A stretch of 40,084 nt of DNA. Origin: an uncultured Alphaproteobacteria bacterium. Its GTDB lineage: Bacteria; Pseudomonadota; Alphaproteobacteria; Sphingomonadales; Sphingomonadaceae. Position numbers and translations under genes: made by a program. The stretch is taken from positions 1 to 40,084 of the forward strand of contig CAIZNH010000019.1 in NCBI GenBank assembly GCA_903934325.1, in the 5' to 3' direction. The notes below the pieces were generated by a model that was not told where the DNA came from, searched no databases, and worked only from the letters and a program-made list of their open reading frames with translations. Shown here piece after piece: positions 16,630-25,250 of this stretch (within the stretch, counting starts at the first letter, position 1; each line of letters opens with the position of its first letter).

Positions 16630-17423
16630 GCGGCCCCGAAAACTCCACCCCCGAGGATGATGTGACCCGCGACGATCCGGTGATCGCCGCCGAATGGGCG
16701 CTGGGCCTGCTCGAAGGCGAGGAACTGCTCGCCGCACGCGGGAAATATGCCTCCGATCCGGCCTTCGCATGGCGCAAGGAATGGTGGGACAACTGGTTTG
16801 CCCCTTGGACCGACGACATGGCGGGCGCGGCGGAACCGGGCGATCACGTGTGGGACGGAATTGCCGCAAGGCTCGGCACCGGGGGCGCTGTCGCGGTGCC
16901 GCTGGCGAGCGCGGCGGCTGCGGGCGAGGTGATCGCGCTTCAGACCCGGCTGCGGCGCTGGCAATGGGCCGCGGGGATTACCTCGGCTGCCGCCGCCGTG
17001 GCGCTGGCGCTGCTGGCCTTTGCGCCGGGCAATTCGCCGGTGAGCGCGCCCGGCACCGCGCCTGCGCAAATCGCAGCGGCTGCGGCGCCGATGGTCGCCA
17101 CCGTGCCGGTCGGCGATACGGGCCTGCGGCTCGATGTCACCTACATCCCCGAAAGCGAGCAGATGCTGGTCGCCGCCATCGGGCTGAAGGCGGACGGGGT
17201 GCATGATCACGAATTGTGGCTGGTGCCGGCTGACGGCTCGCCGCTGCAATCACTGGGCGTGGTGGCTCCCGGCGAAGTGCGCAAGATGATCCTCCCCGCT
17301 GCTGCCACCGCCAAGATGGGTGACGGCGCGAGCCTGGTGCTCACCCGCGAGCCGATTGGCGGCAAGCCGGAAGGAGTGGACGCGGGGCCGGTGGTGGCCA
17401 AGGGCGCCTTTACGCCTGTCTGA
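16626..17423 (+). CDS. RskA-like anti-sigma factor
   Basis: 265 aa. The cytoplasmic N-terminal part (about 1-110) would hold the sigma factor (AAEWALGLLEGEE is typical). One membrane helix follows at about 117-135 (AGITSAAAAVALALLAF). The periplasmic RskA domain ends LVLTREPIGGKPEGVDAGPVVAKG, the hallmark of the family (anti-sigma-K, DUF2337-like). It keeps the cognate ECF factor inactive until proteolysis. Its start overlaps the sigma stop (ATGA), giving tight coupling. Confidence 0.92.
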   Translation: MSGPENSTPEDDVTRDDPVIAAEWALGLLEGEELLAARGKYASDPAFAWRKEWWDNWFAPWTDDMAGAAEPGDHVWDGIAARLGTGGAVAVPLASAAAAGEVIALQTRLRRWQWAAGITSAAAAVALALLAFAPGNSPVSAPGTAPAQIAAAAAPMVATVPVGDTGLRLDVTYIPESEQMLVAAIGLKADGVHDHELWLVPADGSPLQSLGVVAPGEVRKMILPAAATAKMGDGASLVLTREPIGGKPEGVDAGPVVAKGAFTPV

Positions 17424-17480
17424 GGCGGGCGCGCCTCGGCGCGTAAAAACGGCAATTCATCCGCATTAGCATTTTGTCTG

Positions 17481-17506
17481 CATCCGCTCCGGCGAGGAAT
17501 CCGTAA
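17481..17506 (+). promoter_or_regulatory. Candidate ECF promoter for the fasciclin gene
   Basis: CATCC (17481-17485, preceded by TG) and CGTAA (17502-17506) are 16 nt apart, the spacing and style of ECF -35/-10 elements. The gene follows about 58 nt downstream. An alternative -35 is GGAAT at 17496-17500. Assigned from pattern only. Confidence 0.35.
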
Positions 17507-17546
17507 CGTCTCATGCAAGCGGGAGGGCTTGCATGCGTGACGTAAC
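17503..17546 (+). promoter_or_regulatory. Hairpin in the fasciclin leader
   Basis: CATGCAAGC (17512-17520) pairs perfectly with GCTTGCATG (17527-17535). Flanking GTAACGTC (17503-17510) and GACGTAAC (17539-17546) extend the stem with one mismatch and a 3-nt bulge. The ribosome site AAGGAG (17551-17556) lies just after it. Likely an mRNA 5' stabiliser or regulatory stem. Confidence 0.55.
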
Positions 17547-17563
17547 CCCCAAGGAGACCCCCG

Positions 17564-18121
17564 ATGAACCCCAAGACCACTCTCACCGCCCTCGCCGCCG
17601 CCGCGCTTGCCGCTGCCACCGGATTTGCTGCCCTGCCCGCGCTCGCGCACCAGCACGGCCACCACGCTGCTGCCACCCCGAATATCGTTGAAACCGCTGT
17701 CAGCACCGGCGTCCACACCACACTGGTCGCCGCCGTGAAGGCCGCCGGCCTTGTCGACACCCTGTCGAGCCCCGGCCCCTTCACCGTCTTCGCGCCGACC
17801 GACACCGCCTTTGCCAAGCTCCCCGCCGGCACGGTCGCCACGCTGGTGAAGCCGGAGAACAAGGGCCTGCTGACCACGATCCTCACCTACCACGCGGTGG
17901 CGGGCAAGGTGACCAGCGCCGATCTGGTCGCACTGATCAAGAAGAGCGGCGGCGCTGCCAAGCTGACCACGGTGGCCGGCCAGACCCTGACCGCGCGCCT
18001 TTCGGGCGACAAGATCGTGATCACCGACGCCAAGGGCGGCACCACCGCCGTGACCACGGCCGACGTCGCGACCTCGAACGGCGTGATCCACGTGACCGAC
18101 GGCGTGTTCCTGCCCGCCTGA
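17564..18121 (+). CDS. Secreted fasciclin (FAS1) domain protein
   Basis: 185 aa. A signal peptide of about 28 residues ends LPALAHQ. A His-rich linker (HQHGHHAA) leads into one FAS1 domain with the H1 motif FTVFAPTDTAFAKLP and the H2-like TYHAVAGKV, ending SNGVIHVTDGVFLPA. FAS1 proteins are surface or periplasmic adhesion-type modules. A strong AAGGAG lies 7 nt before ATG 17564. Position after the sigma/anti-sigma pair suggests control by that ECF factor, inferred from synteny and the candidate promoter. Confidence 0.93.
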   Translation: MNPKTTLTALAAAALAAATGFAALPALAHQHGHHAAATPNIVETAVSTGVHTTLVAAVKAAGLVDTLSSPGPFTVFAPTDTAFAKLPAGTVATLVKPENKGLLTTILTYHAVAGKVTSADLVALIKKSGGAAKLTTVAGQTLTARLSGDKIVITDAKGGTTAVTTADVATSNGVIHVTDGVFLPA

Positions 18122-18181
18122 TCGACCTCTTTAGCGCCGCTCTGTCTCCCCCATCCCCTCCAAGGGGCGGCGCTGCTAGCG

Positions 18182-18221
18182 ACCCCGTCCGGCCTTCCTC
18201 CGGGGCCGGGCGGGGTTTTTT
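18182..18221 (+). terminator. Intrinsic terminator after the fasciclin gene
   Basis: A 13-bp stem, ACCCCGTCCGGCC / GGCCGGGCGGGGT with one G-T pair, followed by TTTTTT. Confidence 0.9.
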
Positions 18222-18258
18222 CGTATGCACAGCCAGTGCAACGACTTATCCTGTTGTG

Positions 18259-18987
18259 ATGAAAGTCATTCGGCGTCTCGGAATCCGCACCGTCATAGCG
18301 GTGTCCGCGATCATGCTGGTCGTATCGGCAGCATCTTTATGGCAGCTATCCAAGGCGCGCTGCATGCAACTGATCGGCGAAGTGACGTGCCGCGTCGAAA
18401 CCGATCGCAAGCTCGTTGCCCTCACATTCGATGACGGACCGACCCCGGAGGGTGTCGATGCGGTCCTGGCCGAGCTGGGACCACGCGGTATCAACGCCAC
18501 CTTTTTCCTCATCGGCAACCGGATGGAGAAGTTCCCCGGTCAGGCCGAACGGCTGATCGCGGCCGGGCATGAGCTCGGCAATCACACCTACACGCACCAG
18601 CGCAACATCGGCCGATCACAGGACTTTTATGCCGGCGAGATTGCAAAAACCGACGCGTTACTGAAGCGCGCCGGAAGCGACACAAAGCTGTTCCGCCCGC
18701 CTTTCGGCAAACGCCTTATCGGCCTGCCGCTGGAGGTGGAGCGCGCAGGCTATCGCACGATCATGTGGGACGTCGAAGATCAGCCTGAGAAGTTCGCGCA
18801 AGCCAGCGCCTTCGCGCAGGACATTCTCGCGCGCGTGCGCCCGGGCTCGATCATCCTGATCCACCCGATGTACCGGCACAACCAGGTCGCGCGTGATGCT
18901 CTGCCGATCGTCCTCGATGGCTTGCAGGCGCAGGGCTACGAAGTGGTGACCGTATCCGAACTGCTCGCGCAGGCCGGGAGGCGCTGA
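18259..18987 (+). CDS. Polysaccharide deacetylase (CE4/NodB)
   Basis: 242 aa from ATG 18259; GTG 18256 directly before it is an alternative. An N-terminal membrane helix (about 8-28) anchors or exports it. The NodB domain has all five CE4 motifs: TFDDGPTP (catalytic base and metal Asp), GNHTYTH (metal His pair), RPPFGK, WDVED and ILIHPMYR. It removes N- or O-acetyl groups from chitin-like, peptidoglycan or exopolysaccharide chains at the envelope; the polymer is unknown. A terminator separates it from the fasciclin gene, so it has its own promoter. Confidence 0.93.
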   Translation: MKVIRRLGIRTVIAVSAIMLVVSAASLWQLSKARCMQLIGEVTCRVETDRKLVALTFDDGPTPEGVDAVLAELGPRGINATFFLIGNRMEKFPGQAERLIAAGHELGNHTYTHQRNIGRSQDFYAGEIAKTDALLKRAGSDTKLFRPPFGKRLIGLPLEVERAGYRTIMWDVEDQPEKFAQASAFAQDILARVRPGSIILIHPMYRHNQVARDALPIVLDGLQAQGYEVVTVSELLAQAGRR

Positions 18988-18990
18988 GCG

Positions 18991-19106
18991 GTCGCAAAAC
19001 GGATCCAAGGCCGAACGACCGAGCCCATGCGAGGAAAGCCAAGCGCGCGGATGCGCTGCGCCCGCCTGCCCCGGCGAAGGCCGGGGGCGCTTGAGTGCGA
19101 AAAAAC
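18991..19106 (+). repeat. Multi-hairpin intergenic element, copy E (divergent)
   Basis: GGCCGAACGACC, the linker GCGAGGA, AAGCCAAGCG, a stem with a GGA loop (GCGCGGATGCGC), CCCCGG-cgaagg-CCGGGG, then GGGCGCTTGAGTGCG and the tail AAAAAAC. The GCTTGAG block and AAAGCCAAGCG are shared with copy D. It fills the whole gap between the deacetylase and clpX stop codons; the tail touches the clpX stop. Confidence 0.5.
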
Positions 19107-20371
19107 TACGCCGCCTCTTCCTTCTTCTCGGCGCTGCCGATCACGCGGACCGGTTCCTTCTTGCCGGCGACCACATCGGCGTCGATCACGATTTCGGTCA
19201 CGCCTTCCATGTCGGGCAGATCGAACATCGTATCGAGCAGCAGGCCCTCGACAATCGAGCGCAGCCCGCGCGCGCCGGTCTTGCGCTTGATCGCGCGCTC
19301 GGCAATCGCCTGCAGCGCGTCGGGGGTGAAGGTCAGCTCCACATCCTCCAGCTCGAACAGCTTGCGATACTGCTTCACCAGCGCGTTCTTGGGCTCCTGC
19401 AGGATCGTCACCAGCGCCGGCACGTCGAGATCGTGCAGCGTGGCGATCACCGGCAGGCGGCCGACGAATTCGGGGATGAGGCCGAACTTGAGGAGATCCT
19501 CCGGCTCGGACTTTTCGAGCAGTTCGCCCACGCGGCGCTTGTCGGGGTCAGCGACATGGGCGCCGAAGCCGATCGAGCGCTTCTGCAAGCGGTCAGCGAT
19601 GATCTTGTCGAGACCGGCAAAAGCCCCGCCGCAGATGAACAGGATGTTCGTCGTGTCGACCTGCAGGAATTCCTGCTGCGGATGCTTGCGCCCGCCCTGC
19701 GGCGGCACGCTGGCGGTGGTGCCTTCCATCAGCTTCAGGAGCGCCTGCTGCACGCCCTCGCCCGACACGTCACGCGTGATCGAGGGGTTTTCGGCCTTGC
19801 GGGTGATCTTGTCGATCTCGTCGATATAGACGATCCCGTGCTGCGCCTTCTCGACATTGTAGTCGGAGGCCTGGAGCAGCTTGAGGATGATGTTTTCGAC
19901 GTCCTCGCCCACGTAGCCCGCTTCGGTCAGCGTGGTGGCATCGGCCATGGTGAAGGGCACATCGAAGGTGCGCGCCAGCGTCTGCGCCAGCAGGGTCTTG
20001 CCACTACCGGTGGGGCCGACGAGCAGGATGTTCGACTTGGCCAGTTCAACATCGCCCGCCTTGCCCGAGTGCTTCAGCCGCTTGTAGTGGTTGTGCACCG
20101 CGACCGAGAGGACACGCTTCGCCCGGTCCTGACCGATCACGTAATCGTTCAGGGTGGTGAAGATATCCATCGGCGTGGGGATCTCGCCTTCCTTCTTGCC
20201 GGCGATCCCTGCCTTGGTTTCCTCGCGGATGATGTCGTTGCACAGCTCGACGCATTCATCGCAGATGAACACGGTGGGGCCGGCGATAAGCTTGCGCACC
20301 TCGTGCTGCGACTTGCCGCAGAAGCTGCAATAGAGGGTGCTCTTGCTGTCGGATCCGCTCAATTTGGTCAT
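19106..20371 (-). CDS. clpX: ATP-dependent Clp protease ATP-binding subunit ClpX
   Basis: 421 aa from ATG 20371 ([20 protein letters not shown]); an in-frame start at 20416 is not family-like. N-terminal zinc domain Cys15, Cys18, Cys37, Cys40. AAA+ module with Walker A GPTGSGKT, Walker [10 protein letters not shown], the pore loop GYVGED, and the IGF-type loop near KRSIGFGAH that docks ClpP. It unfolds tagged substrates and feeds ClpP; in alphaproteobacteria it also degrades CtrA. It lies 198 nt downstream of clpP on the same strand, with its own candidate promoter. Confidence 0.98.
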   Translation of the reverse strand: MTKLSGSDSKSTLYCSFCGKSQHEVRKLIAGPTVFICDECVELCNDIIREETKAGIAGKKEGEIPTPMDIFTTLNDYVIGQDRAKRVLSVAVHNHYKRLKHSGKAGDVELAKSNILLVGPTGSGKTLLAQTLARTFDVPFTMADATTLTEAGYVGEDVENIILKLLQASDYNVEKAQHGIVYIDEIDKITRKAENPSITRDVSGEGVQQALLKLMEGTTASVPPQGGRKHPQQEFLQVDTTNILFICGGAFAGLDKIIADRLQKRSIGFGAHVADPDKRRVGELLEKSEPEDLLKFGLIPEFVGRLPVIATLHDLDVPALVTILQEPKNALVKQYRKLFELEDVELTFTPDALQAIAERAIKRKTGARGLRSIVEGLLLDTMFDLPDMEGVTEIVIDADVVAGKKEPVRVIGSAEKKEEAA

Positions 20372-20428
20372 TCCTGTGTCCTCGACTCCGCGCGCAATAG
20401 CATGGCTAGCGCACAAGCGGATTCGATA

Positions 20429-20456
20429 AATGTATCGATGGCACCAGATGAATCAA
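20429..20456 (-). promoter_or_regulatory. Candidate sigma-70 type promoter for clpX
   Basis: On the minus strand TTGATT (20456-20451), a 16-nt spacer, and TACATT (20434-20429). The clpX ATG is 57 nt downstream. The region is noticeably more AT-rich than its surroundings. Confidence 0.4.
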
Positions 20457-20569
20457 CATGGGGTGCGCGTTTTAATGCCTCCGGAGCGGAGCGGGATGCC
20501 CGGATATGCCCGAAAAAGCCCGGTGATCGGGGGCCTGTCCCGCCGCGGGGCAGGTGCGGGGAGTAGCCC

Positions 20570-21274
20570 TTAATCAGGAGCGCCGCCCGAGCCGTCCTCG
20601 CCCGAATTCTCTTCGATGTCGGGGCGGGTTTCGAACACCTTGTCCACCAGACCGAAGGCCTTGGCTTCCTCGGCTTCGAGGAAGGTGTCGCGGTCCATCG
20701 CCTTTTCGATCTCGTCGAGGCTGCGGCCGGTGAACTTGACGTAGAGATCGTTCATGCGGCTGCGGATGCGCAGGATCTCGCGCGCCTGAATCTCAATGTC
20801 GGACGCCATCCCGCGCGCACCGCCCGAAGGCTGGTGGATCATGATCCGCGCATTGGGGAGCGCGATGCGCATGCCCGGCTCACCCGCGGCGAGCAGGAAG
20901 CTGCCCATCGAAGCGGCCTGCCCGATGCACACGGTCGACACGCGCGGCTTGATATATTGCATGGTGTCGAAGATCGCGAGACCGGCCGTCACCACCCCGC
21001 CGGGCGAGTTGATGTACATCGAAATCGGCTTGCTGGGATTCTCGCTTTCGAGGAACAGCAGCTGGGCGACAATCAGGCTCGCCATCCCGTCTTCCACCTG
21101 ACCGGTGACGAAGACGATGCGTTCGCGCAGCAGGCGGCTGAAGATGTCGAAGGAGCGTTCGCCCCGGCTGGTCTGCTCGACCACCACAGGCACCAGCGCG
21201 CCGGTGAGCGGATCGCGGGTGAATTGCCCCTGGGTGCCGTAAGTCTCGCCAGCGTTGCCGAACAGATCGATCAT
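20570..21274 (-). CDS. clpP: ATP-dependent Clp protease proteolytic subunit ClpP
   Basis: 234 aa from ATG 21274 ([13 protein letters not shown]). Catalytic triad Ser122 in [11 protein letters not shown], His147 in [12 protein letters not shown], and Asp196 in [12 protein letters not shown]. The length is usual, with a short acidic tail ([11 protein letters not shown]). It forms the tetradecameric peptidase partner of ClpX and ClpA. Upstream, minus-strand TTGAAA (21337-21332) and CATAGC (21313-21308), 18 nt apart, may be its promoter. Confidence 0.97.
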   Translation of the reverse strand: MIDLFGNAGETYGTQGQFTRDPLTGALVPVVVEQTSRGERSFDIFSRLLRERIVFVTGQVEDGMASLIVAQLLFLESENPSKPISMYINSPGGVVTAGLAIFDTMQYIKPRVSTVCIGQAASMGSFLLAAGEPGMRIALPNARIMIHQPSGGARGMASDIEIQAREILRIRSRMNDLYVKFTGRSLDEIEKAMDRDTFLEAEEAKAFGLVDKVFETRPDIEENSGEDGSGGAPD

Positions 21275-21427
21275 GGGATTTGCGTGTCCTTCGTAAGTTC
21301 CAGACAGGCTATGTCGGAGGCATGGGGGCAATTTCAAGGGCGTTTACCGTGTCGCCTGTGAATTGCGGGTTACACCTGCCTCAGCCGAGGCTTGCATCGC
21401 TGCGCAAAGCAGGCAAACCTGCGGGTC

Positions 21428-22978
21428 ATGACCATCCTTGCCCTCGCGCGGCCCGCGCTCGCCCTCGCCCTTGCCACCACCTCGGCTGCGGCCCTCGCGC
21501 AAGCCGCGCCTGCAGCACCCGCCGCCGCAGACGCTCCCACGGATCGCGAGGCGATGAGCGAATTGCTGGCGGTGGACGAATATATCCTGCGCATCCAGGC
21601 ATTGGACGATAATGGCCCGCGCCTGAATGCCGTGATCGACTATGATCCCGCCGCCGCGGTCAAGGCGCGCCAGCAGGCGGGCATCGGTCCGCTGCGGGGC
21701 CGCACGGTGCTGGTGAAGGACAATATCGAGACCGCCGAATTCCCCACCACCGCCGGCAGCCTTGCCCTCAAGGACAATGCCACCGGACGCGACGCGCCGC
21801 TGATCGCCTACCTGCGCAAGAATGGCGGCGTGGTGCTGGGCAAGACCAACCTTTCCGAATGGGCCAATATCCGCTCCGACGGATCGACCAGCGGGTGGAG
21901 CGCGGTGGGCGGCCTCACCCGCAATCCTTACGCGATCGATCGCAACACCTGCGGCTCCTCCTCGGGCAGCGGTGCGGCGGTGGCGGCGGGCTTTGCCTGG
22001 GCCGCGATCGGCACCGAGACCAATGGCTCGATAACCTGCCCGGCCTCGACCAACGGGATCGTCGGCTTCAAGCCCAGCGTCGGCATCGTCAGCCGCACGC
22101 ACGTCGTTCCGATTTCGAGCACGCAGGACACTCCCGGGCCGATGACCCGCACGGTCCATGATGCCGCGCTGCTGCTCACCGCCATCGCCGGCGAGGACAA
22201 GGCCGATGCCGCTACGCTCGGCGCCAAGCGGGTGAAGGATTACACCGCCGGGCTCGATACCTATTCGCTGAAGGGCGTGCGGATCGGGGTGATGCGCAAG
22301 CAATTGGGCAGCCGCGATGATCTGAAGGCGATCTTCAACACCGCCGTCGCCGATCTCCAGCGCGCGGGCGCGGAGATTGTGGAGATCGACTTCGATCCCA
22401 ACAACGCGATGTATGGCGACAGCTTCACCGTGCTGATGTTCGAACTGCGCGAGGAGCTGGGCAAGTATCTCGTCTCGATCCCCGCCTTCAAGGAGGGCAC
22501 GACGCCGCGCAGCCTGGCCGACATCATTGCCTTCAACACTGCCCATGCGAAGGAGGAGCTGCGCTGGTTCGGGCAGGAGCTCTTCACCCTGGCTGAAAGC
22601 ACCACAGACCGCGCGGCTTATGAAAAGGCGCGCGCCAATGCGGTGCTGATCGCGGGGGCCGAGACGCTCGACAAGCTGCTGGCCGACAACAAGGTGCAGT
22701 TCCTGATTGCCCCCACGCGCGGCCCGGCATGGACCACCGATCTGGTGAACGGCGACAATTTCGGCGGCTCGGTCGGCTTCGGCAGTCCGTCCGCGATTGC
22801 GGGCTATCCGCACCTCACCGTGCCGATGGGCGCAATCGAGGGCCTGCCGGTGGGCCTCAGCATCATGGGCGCCAAGTGGGACGATCACGCCGTGCTGAAG
22901 GCGGGCGCTGCCTACGAAAAAGCGCGGACAGCCAAGCTGCCCGCGCCCACATTCCGTCCGTGGCGTCCGGCGGAGTAA
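21428..22978 (+). CDS. Secreted amidase-signature enzyme
   Basis: 516 aa from ATG 21428. A signal peptide of about 25 residues ends ALAQAAP. Amidase-signature core: catalytic Lys97 in VLVKDNIE, the Gly/Ser-rich CGSSSGSGAAVAAG (about 175-188), and the nucleophile region GTETNGSITCPAS (Ser201). It resembles Glu-tRNA(Gln) amidotransferase subunit A relatives, but the export signal and lone position rule out GatA. It hydrolyses unknown amides in the periplasm. It is convergent with tig, and a 6-bp inverted repeat (CCGGCG/CGCCGG) spans the junction. Confidence 0.9.
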   Translation: MTILALARPALALALATTSAAALAQAAPAAPAAADAPTDREAMSELLAVDEYILRIQALDDNGPRLNAVIDYDPAAAVKARQQAGIGPLRGRTVLVKDNIETAEFPTTAGSLALKDNATGRDAPLIAYLRKNGGVVLGKTNLSEWANIRSDGSTSGWSAVGGLTRNPYAIDRNTCGSSSGSGAAVAAGFAWAAIGTETNGSITCPASTNGIVGFKPSVGIVSRTHVVPISSTQDTPGPMTRTVHDAALLLTAIAGEDKADAATLGAKRVKDYTAGLDTYSLKGVRIGVMRKQLGSRDDLKAIFNTAVADLQRAGAEIVEIDFDPNNAMYGDSFTVLMFELREELGKYLVSIPAFKEGTTPRSLADIIAFNTAHAKEELRWFGQELFTLAESTTDRAAYEKARANAVLIAGAETLDKLLADNKVQFLIAPTRGPAWTTDLVNGDNFGGSVGFGSPSAIAGYPHLTVPMGAIEGLPVGLSIMGAKWDDHAVLKAGAAYEKARTAKLPAPTFRPWRPAE

Positions 22979-22998
22979 TCACCCCGCCGGTCACCTGA

Positions 22999-24465
22999 TC
23001 ACTTCTTGGCAGCGGCCTTCTTGGCCGGGGCCTTCTTGGCAGCCGGCTTTTCCTCGGCAGCGGGGGCTTCTTCGGCCTTCTTGGCCGGGGCCTTCTTCTT
23101 GGCAGGCGCCTTCTTGGCCGGAGCCGGTGCGGCACCTTCTTCGGCTTCGATGGCGGCCTGAAGCTCTTCCACGGTCACTTCACGCTCGGTGACTTCGGCC
23201 TTGTCGAACAGGAAGTCGACGACCTTGTCTTCATAGAGCGGGGCGCGCAGCTGGGCAGCGGCCATCGGATCGGACTGGATGAACTGCACGAAACGCTCGC
23301 GATCCTCGGTGCGATACTGCATCGCGGCCTGCTGGATCAGCATCGACATTTCCTGACCGGTCACTTCCACGCCATTGGCCTGGCCGATTTCCGAGAGCAG
23401 CAGGCCCAGACGCACGCGGCGTTCGGCGATGCCGCGATACTCGTCCTTCTCGTCCTGGATCTGCTTGAGCGCGCCCGCCGGATCCTCGTCACGCGAGGCT
23501 TCCTGCTGGAGCTGCTGCCAGATCTGGGCGAATTCGGCCTCGACCATGGTGGCCGGGACTTCGAAGCTGTGGCCCGCGGCCAGCTGATCGAGCAGCTGGC
23601 GCTTCATCTGGGTGCGGGTCAGGCCGGCGGTCTGCTGTTCCAGCTGCGCCTTCATGATTTCCTTGAGCTTGTCGAGGCTGTCGAGGCCGAGGCTCTTGGC
23701 GAAATCTTCATCGACCACGGTTTCGGTTTCGATCTTCACCGCCTTCACGGTGATGTCGAAGGTCGCTTCCTTGCCGGCGAGATGCGCGGCCTGATAGGCT
23801 TCGGGGAAGGTGACGGTGATGGTCGTTTCCGCACCGGTCTTCACGCCGACGAGCTGTTCTTCGAAGCCCGGAATGAAGGTGCCCGAACCGATCACCAGCG
23901 CCGCGTCTTCAGCCTTGCCGCCGTCGAACTCGACGCCGTCGAGCTTGCCGACGAAATCGATGATCAGCTGGTCGCCCTCGGCCGCCTTCTTGGTCTTGGG
24001 GGCGTCCTTGTAGCTCTTGTTCGAGCCAGCGATGCCGGCCAGCGCCTCGTCGATCTGGGCGTCGGTCACGGGGACCACCAGACGCTCGAGCTTGAGGCCG
24101 TCGATGCCCGGCGCTTCGATGGCGGGCAGCACTTCGAGGCTGACCGAAATCTGCGCGTCCTTGCCCTGCTCGTAATCGTCATTGAGGCCGACTTCCGGCT
24201 GCATCGCCGGACGCAGCGCTTCATCGCGCACCAGCTGGTCGACCGATTCGCGGATCGTGTCGTTCACCACCTGCGCGTGCAGGGCTTCGCCGTGCATCTT
24301 CTTGACGAGATTGGCCGGAACCTTGCCGGGACGGAAGCCGGGCATCCGCACCTGCGGGGCGATCTTCTTGATCTCGGAATCGATCTTGGCTGCAAGATCG
24401 CCCGCCGGGATCGTGATCAGGTAGGCGCGCTTGAGCCCTTCGTTGGCAGTCTGCTTGGTGTGCAT
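22999..24465 (-). CDS. tig: Trigger factor, ribosome-associated chaperone and prolyl isomerase
   Basis: 488 aa from ATG 24465 (MHTKQTANEGLKRAYLI). The ribosome-binding N-domain has the signature MPGFRPGKVP. The FKBP-type PPIase domain starts EGDQLIIDFVGKLDGVEF (about 165-245). The helical C-domain follows. The last ~47 residues are an added tail of repeated AKKAPAKK-like units with a central acidic patch, absent from the E. coli protein (432 aa) and reminiscent of histone-H1-type tails. It binds nascent chains at the exit tunnel. Together with clpP and clpX on the same strand it forms a conserved neighbourhood, here interrupted by the convergent amidase gene. Confidence 0.97.
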   Translation of the reverse strand: MHTKQTANEGLKRAYLITIPAGDLAAKIDSEIKKIAPQVRMPGFRPGKVPANLVKKMHGEALHAQVVNDTIRESVDQLVRDEALRPAMQPEVGLNDDYEQGKDAQISVSLEVLPAIEAPGIDGLKLERLVVPVTDAQIDEALAGIAGSNKSYKDAPKTKKAAEGDQLIIDFVGKLDGVEFDGGKAEDAALVIGSGTFIPGFEEQLVGVKTGAETTITVTFPEAYQAAHLAGKEATFDITVKAVKIETETVVDEDFAKSLGLDSLDKLKEIMKAQLEQQTAGLTRTQMKRQLLDQLAAGHSFEVPATMVEAEFAQIWQQLQQEASRDEDPAGALKQIQDEKDEYRGIAERRVRLGLLLSEIGQANGVEVTGQEMSMLIQQAAMQYRTEDRERFVQFIQSDPMAAAQLRAPLYEDKVVDFLFDKAEVTEREVTVEELQAAIEAEEGAAPAPAKKAPAKKKAPAKKAEEAPAAEEKPAAKKAPAKKAAAKK

Positions 24466-24528
24466 AAGAACTGGTCTGAAGCCTTCTTGATGAGAAATCC
24501 GAGATGCCGGACAATCCGAGCGGCGAAT

Positions 24529-24613
24529 TGGTGCGGGCGAAGGGACTCGAACCCCCACATCTTGCGATACCAGAACCTAAATCTGGCGCGTCTACCAATT
24601 TCGCCACGCCCGC
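24529..24613 (-). tRNA. tRNA-Leu (anticodon UAG)
   Basis: 85 nt including an encoded CCA. Acceptor stem GCGGGCG/CGCCCGC. The anticodon loop TTTAGGT between CCAGA and TCTGG gives anticodon UAG. The long variable arm and GGGTTCGAGTCCC T-arm are typical of class II tRNA-Leu. It lies 63 nt upstream of tig on the same strand. Confidence 0.97.
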
Positions 24614-24743
24614 ATGCCCGAACGAAGCCGCGCGGGAAGCAAGGCCCCCCGCGCGTATTAGCGGGAGCCCTTATCCCCGCTCGCCCAAAAGGGCAAGCGC
24701 AACACGCTTGAAGCCGGAGCAAACCCCCGATAAGGCGCGCGCC

Positions 24744-25052
24744 ATGACCGAAGAAACCCCCAACTCCGCCCCCACCGCCACCGGTTCGGACGTTCCGCCC
24801 GATCACCTGTCGGTCAATCCGCGCAGCCCGCATTTCGATGCGGAGAAGCTCCAGCGCGGCATCGGCATCCGTTTCAAGGACCGGGTGCGCACCGATGTCG
24901 AGGAATATTCGATCTCCGAAGGCTGGGTGCGGGTGCAGGCGGGCAAGAGCGTGGACCGCAAGGGCCAGCCGCTGACGATCAAGCTCACCGGCCCGGTCGA
25001 GGCGTGGTTCGAGGATCTCGGCGAGAACCCGCCGGTCGCCAAAAAGGGCTAG
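24744..25052 (+). CDS. DUF3297 family protein
   Basis: 102 aa from ATG 24744. It is a short cytoplasmic protein with the family core LSVNPRSPHFDAEKLQRGIGIRF and VRVQAGKSVDRKGQPLTIKL, ending AKKG. DUF3297 proteins are small, conserved in alphaproteobacteria and some others, and have no known function. The N-terminal 25 residues are a disordered Pro/Thr/Ser stretch. The stop codon TAG falls inside the left arm of the palindromic element at 25050-25197. Confidence 0.9.
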   Translation: MTEETPNSAPTATGSDVPPDHLSVNPRSPHFDAEKLQRGIGIRFKDRVRTDVEEYSISEGWVRVQAGKSVDRKGQPLTIKLTGPVEAWFEDLGENPPVAKKG

Positions 25053-25197
25053 GCTACACCCGACATTCAGCCCTGACGGCCTGCAAATGGCCCGTTTTCA
25101 GGCTTCCGGTGCTCACGGCCAATAAGGCCGCTGCGCTCCGGGTCCCGAAACCGCACCATTTTCGGCTCGTCATCATCTGAATGTCGCGTGCAGCCTA
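25050..25197. repeat. 148-bp foldback element with 21-bp terminal arms
   Basis: The ends TAGGCTACACCCGACATTCAG (21 nt, 25050-25070) and its counterpart 25177-25197 are inverted repeats with two mismatches, each ending in TA. The symmetry continues inward: GACG..GCC, AAATGG/CCATTT (25085-25090/25156-25161), and GGCC-aataa-GGCC at the centre (25117-25129). The whole block can fold as one long imperfect hairpin. It looks like a MITE or snapback element; no coding capacity. It fills most of the gap between DUF3297 and der. Confidence 0.75.
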
Positions 25198-25250
25198 AAA
25201 CCTGCTCGCGGGTTGCCATTTGGGGCAATAAAGCCCACTTGGCGCGGGAT

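Noticed and set aside
20490..20540. GC-rich hairpin with T-run between clpP and clpX considered as a clpP terminator
   Set aside because: The stem GCCC/GGGC is short and interrupted, so it was not strong enough to list as a terminator.
19091..20566. Long plus-strand open frame opposite clpX
   Set aside because: clpX on the minus strand is unmistakable; this is a codon-bias shadow.
23000..23125. Direct repeats in the 3' end of trigger factor suspected as a CRISPR-like or tandem array
   Set aside because: They encode the AKKAPAKK-type tail in frame, are short and irregular, and have no spacer structure.
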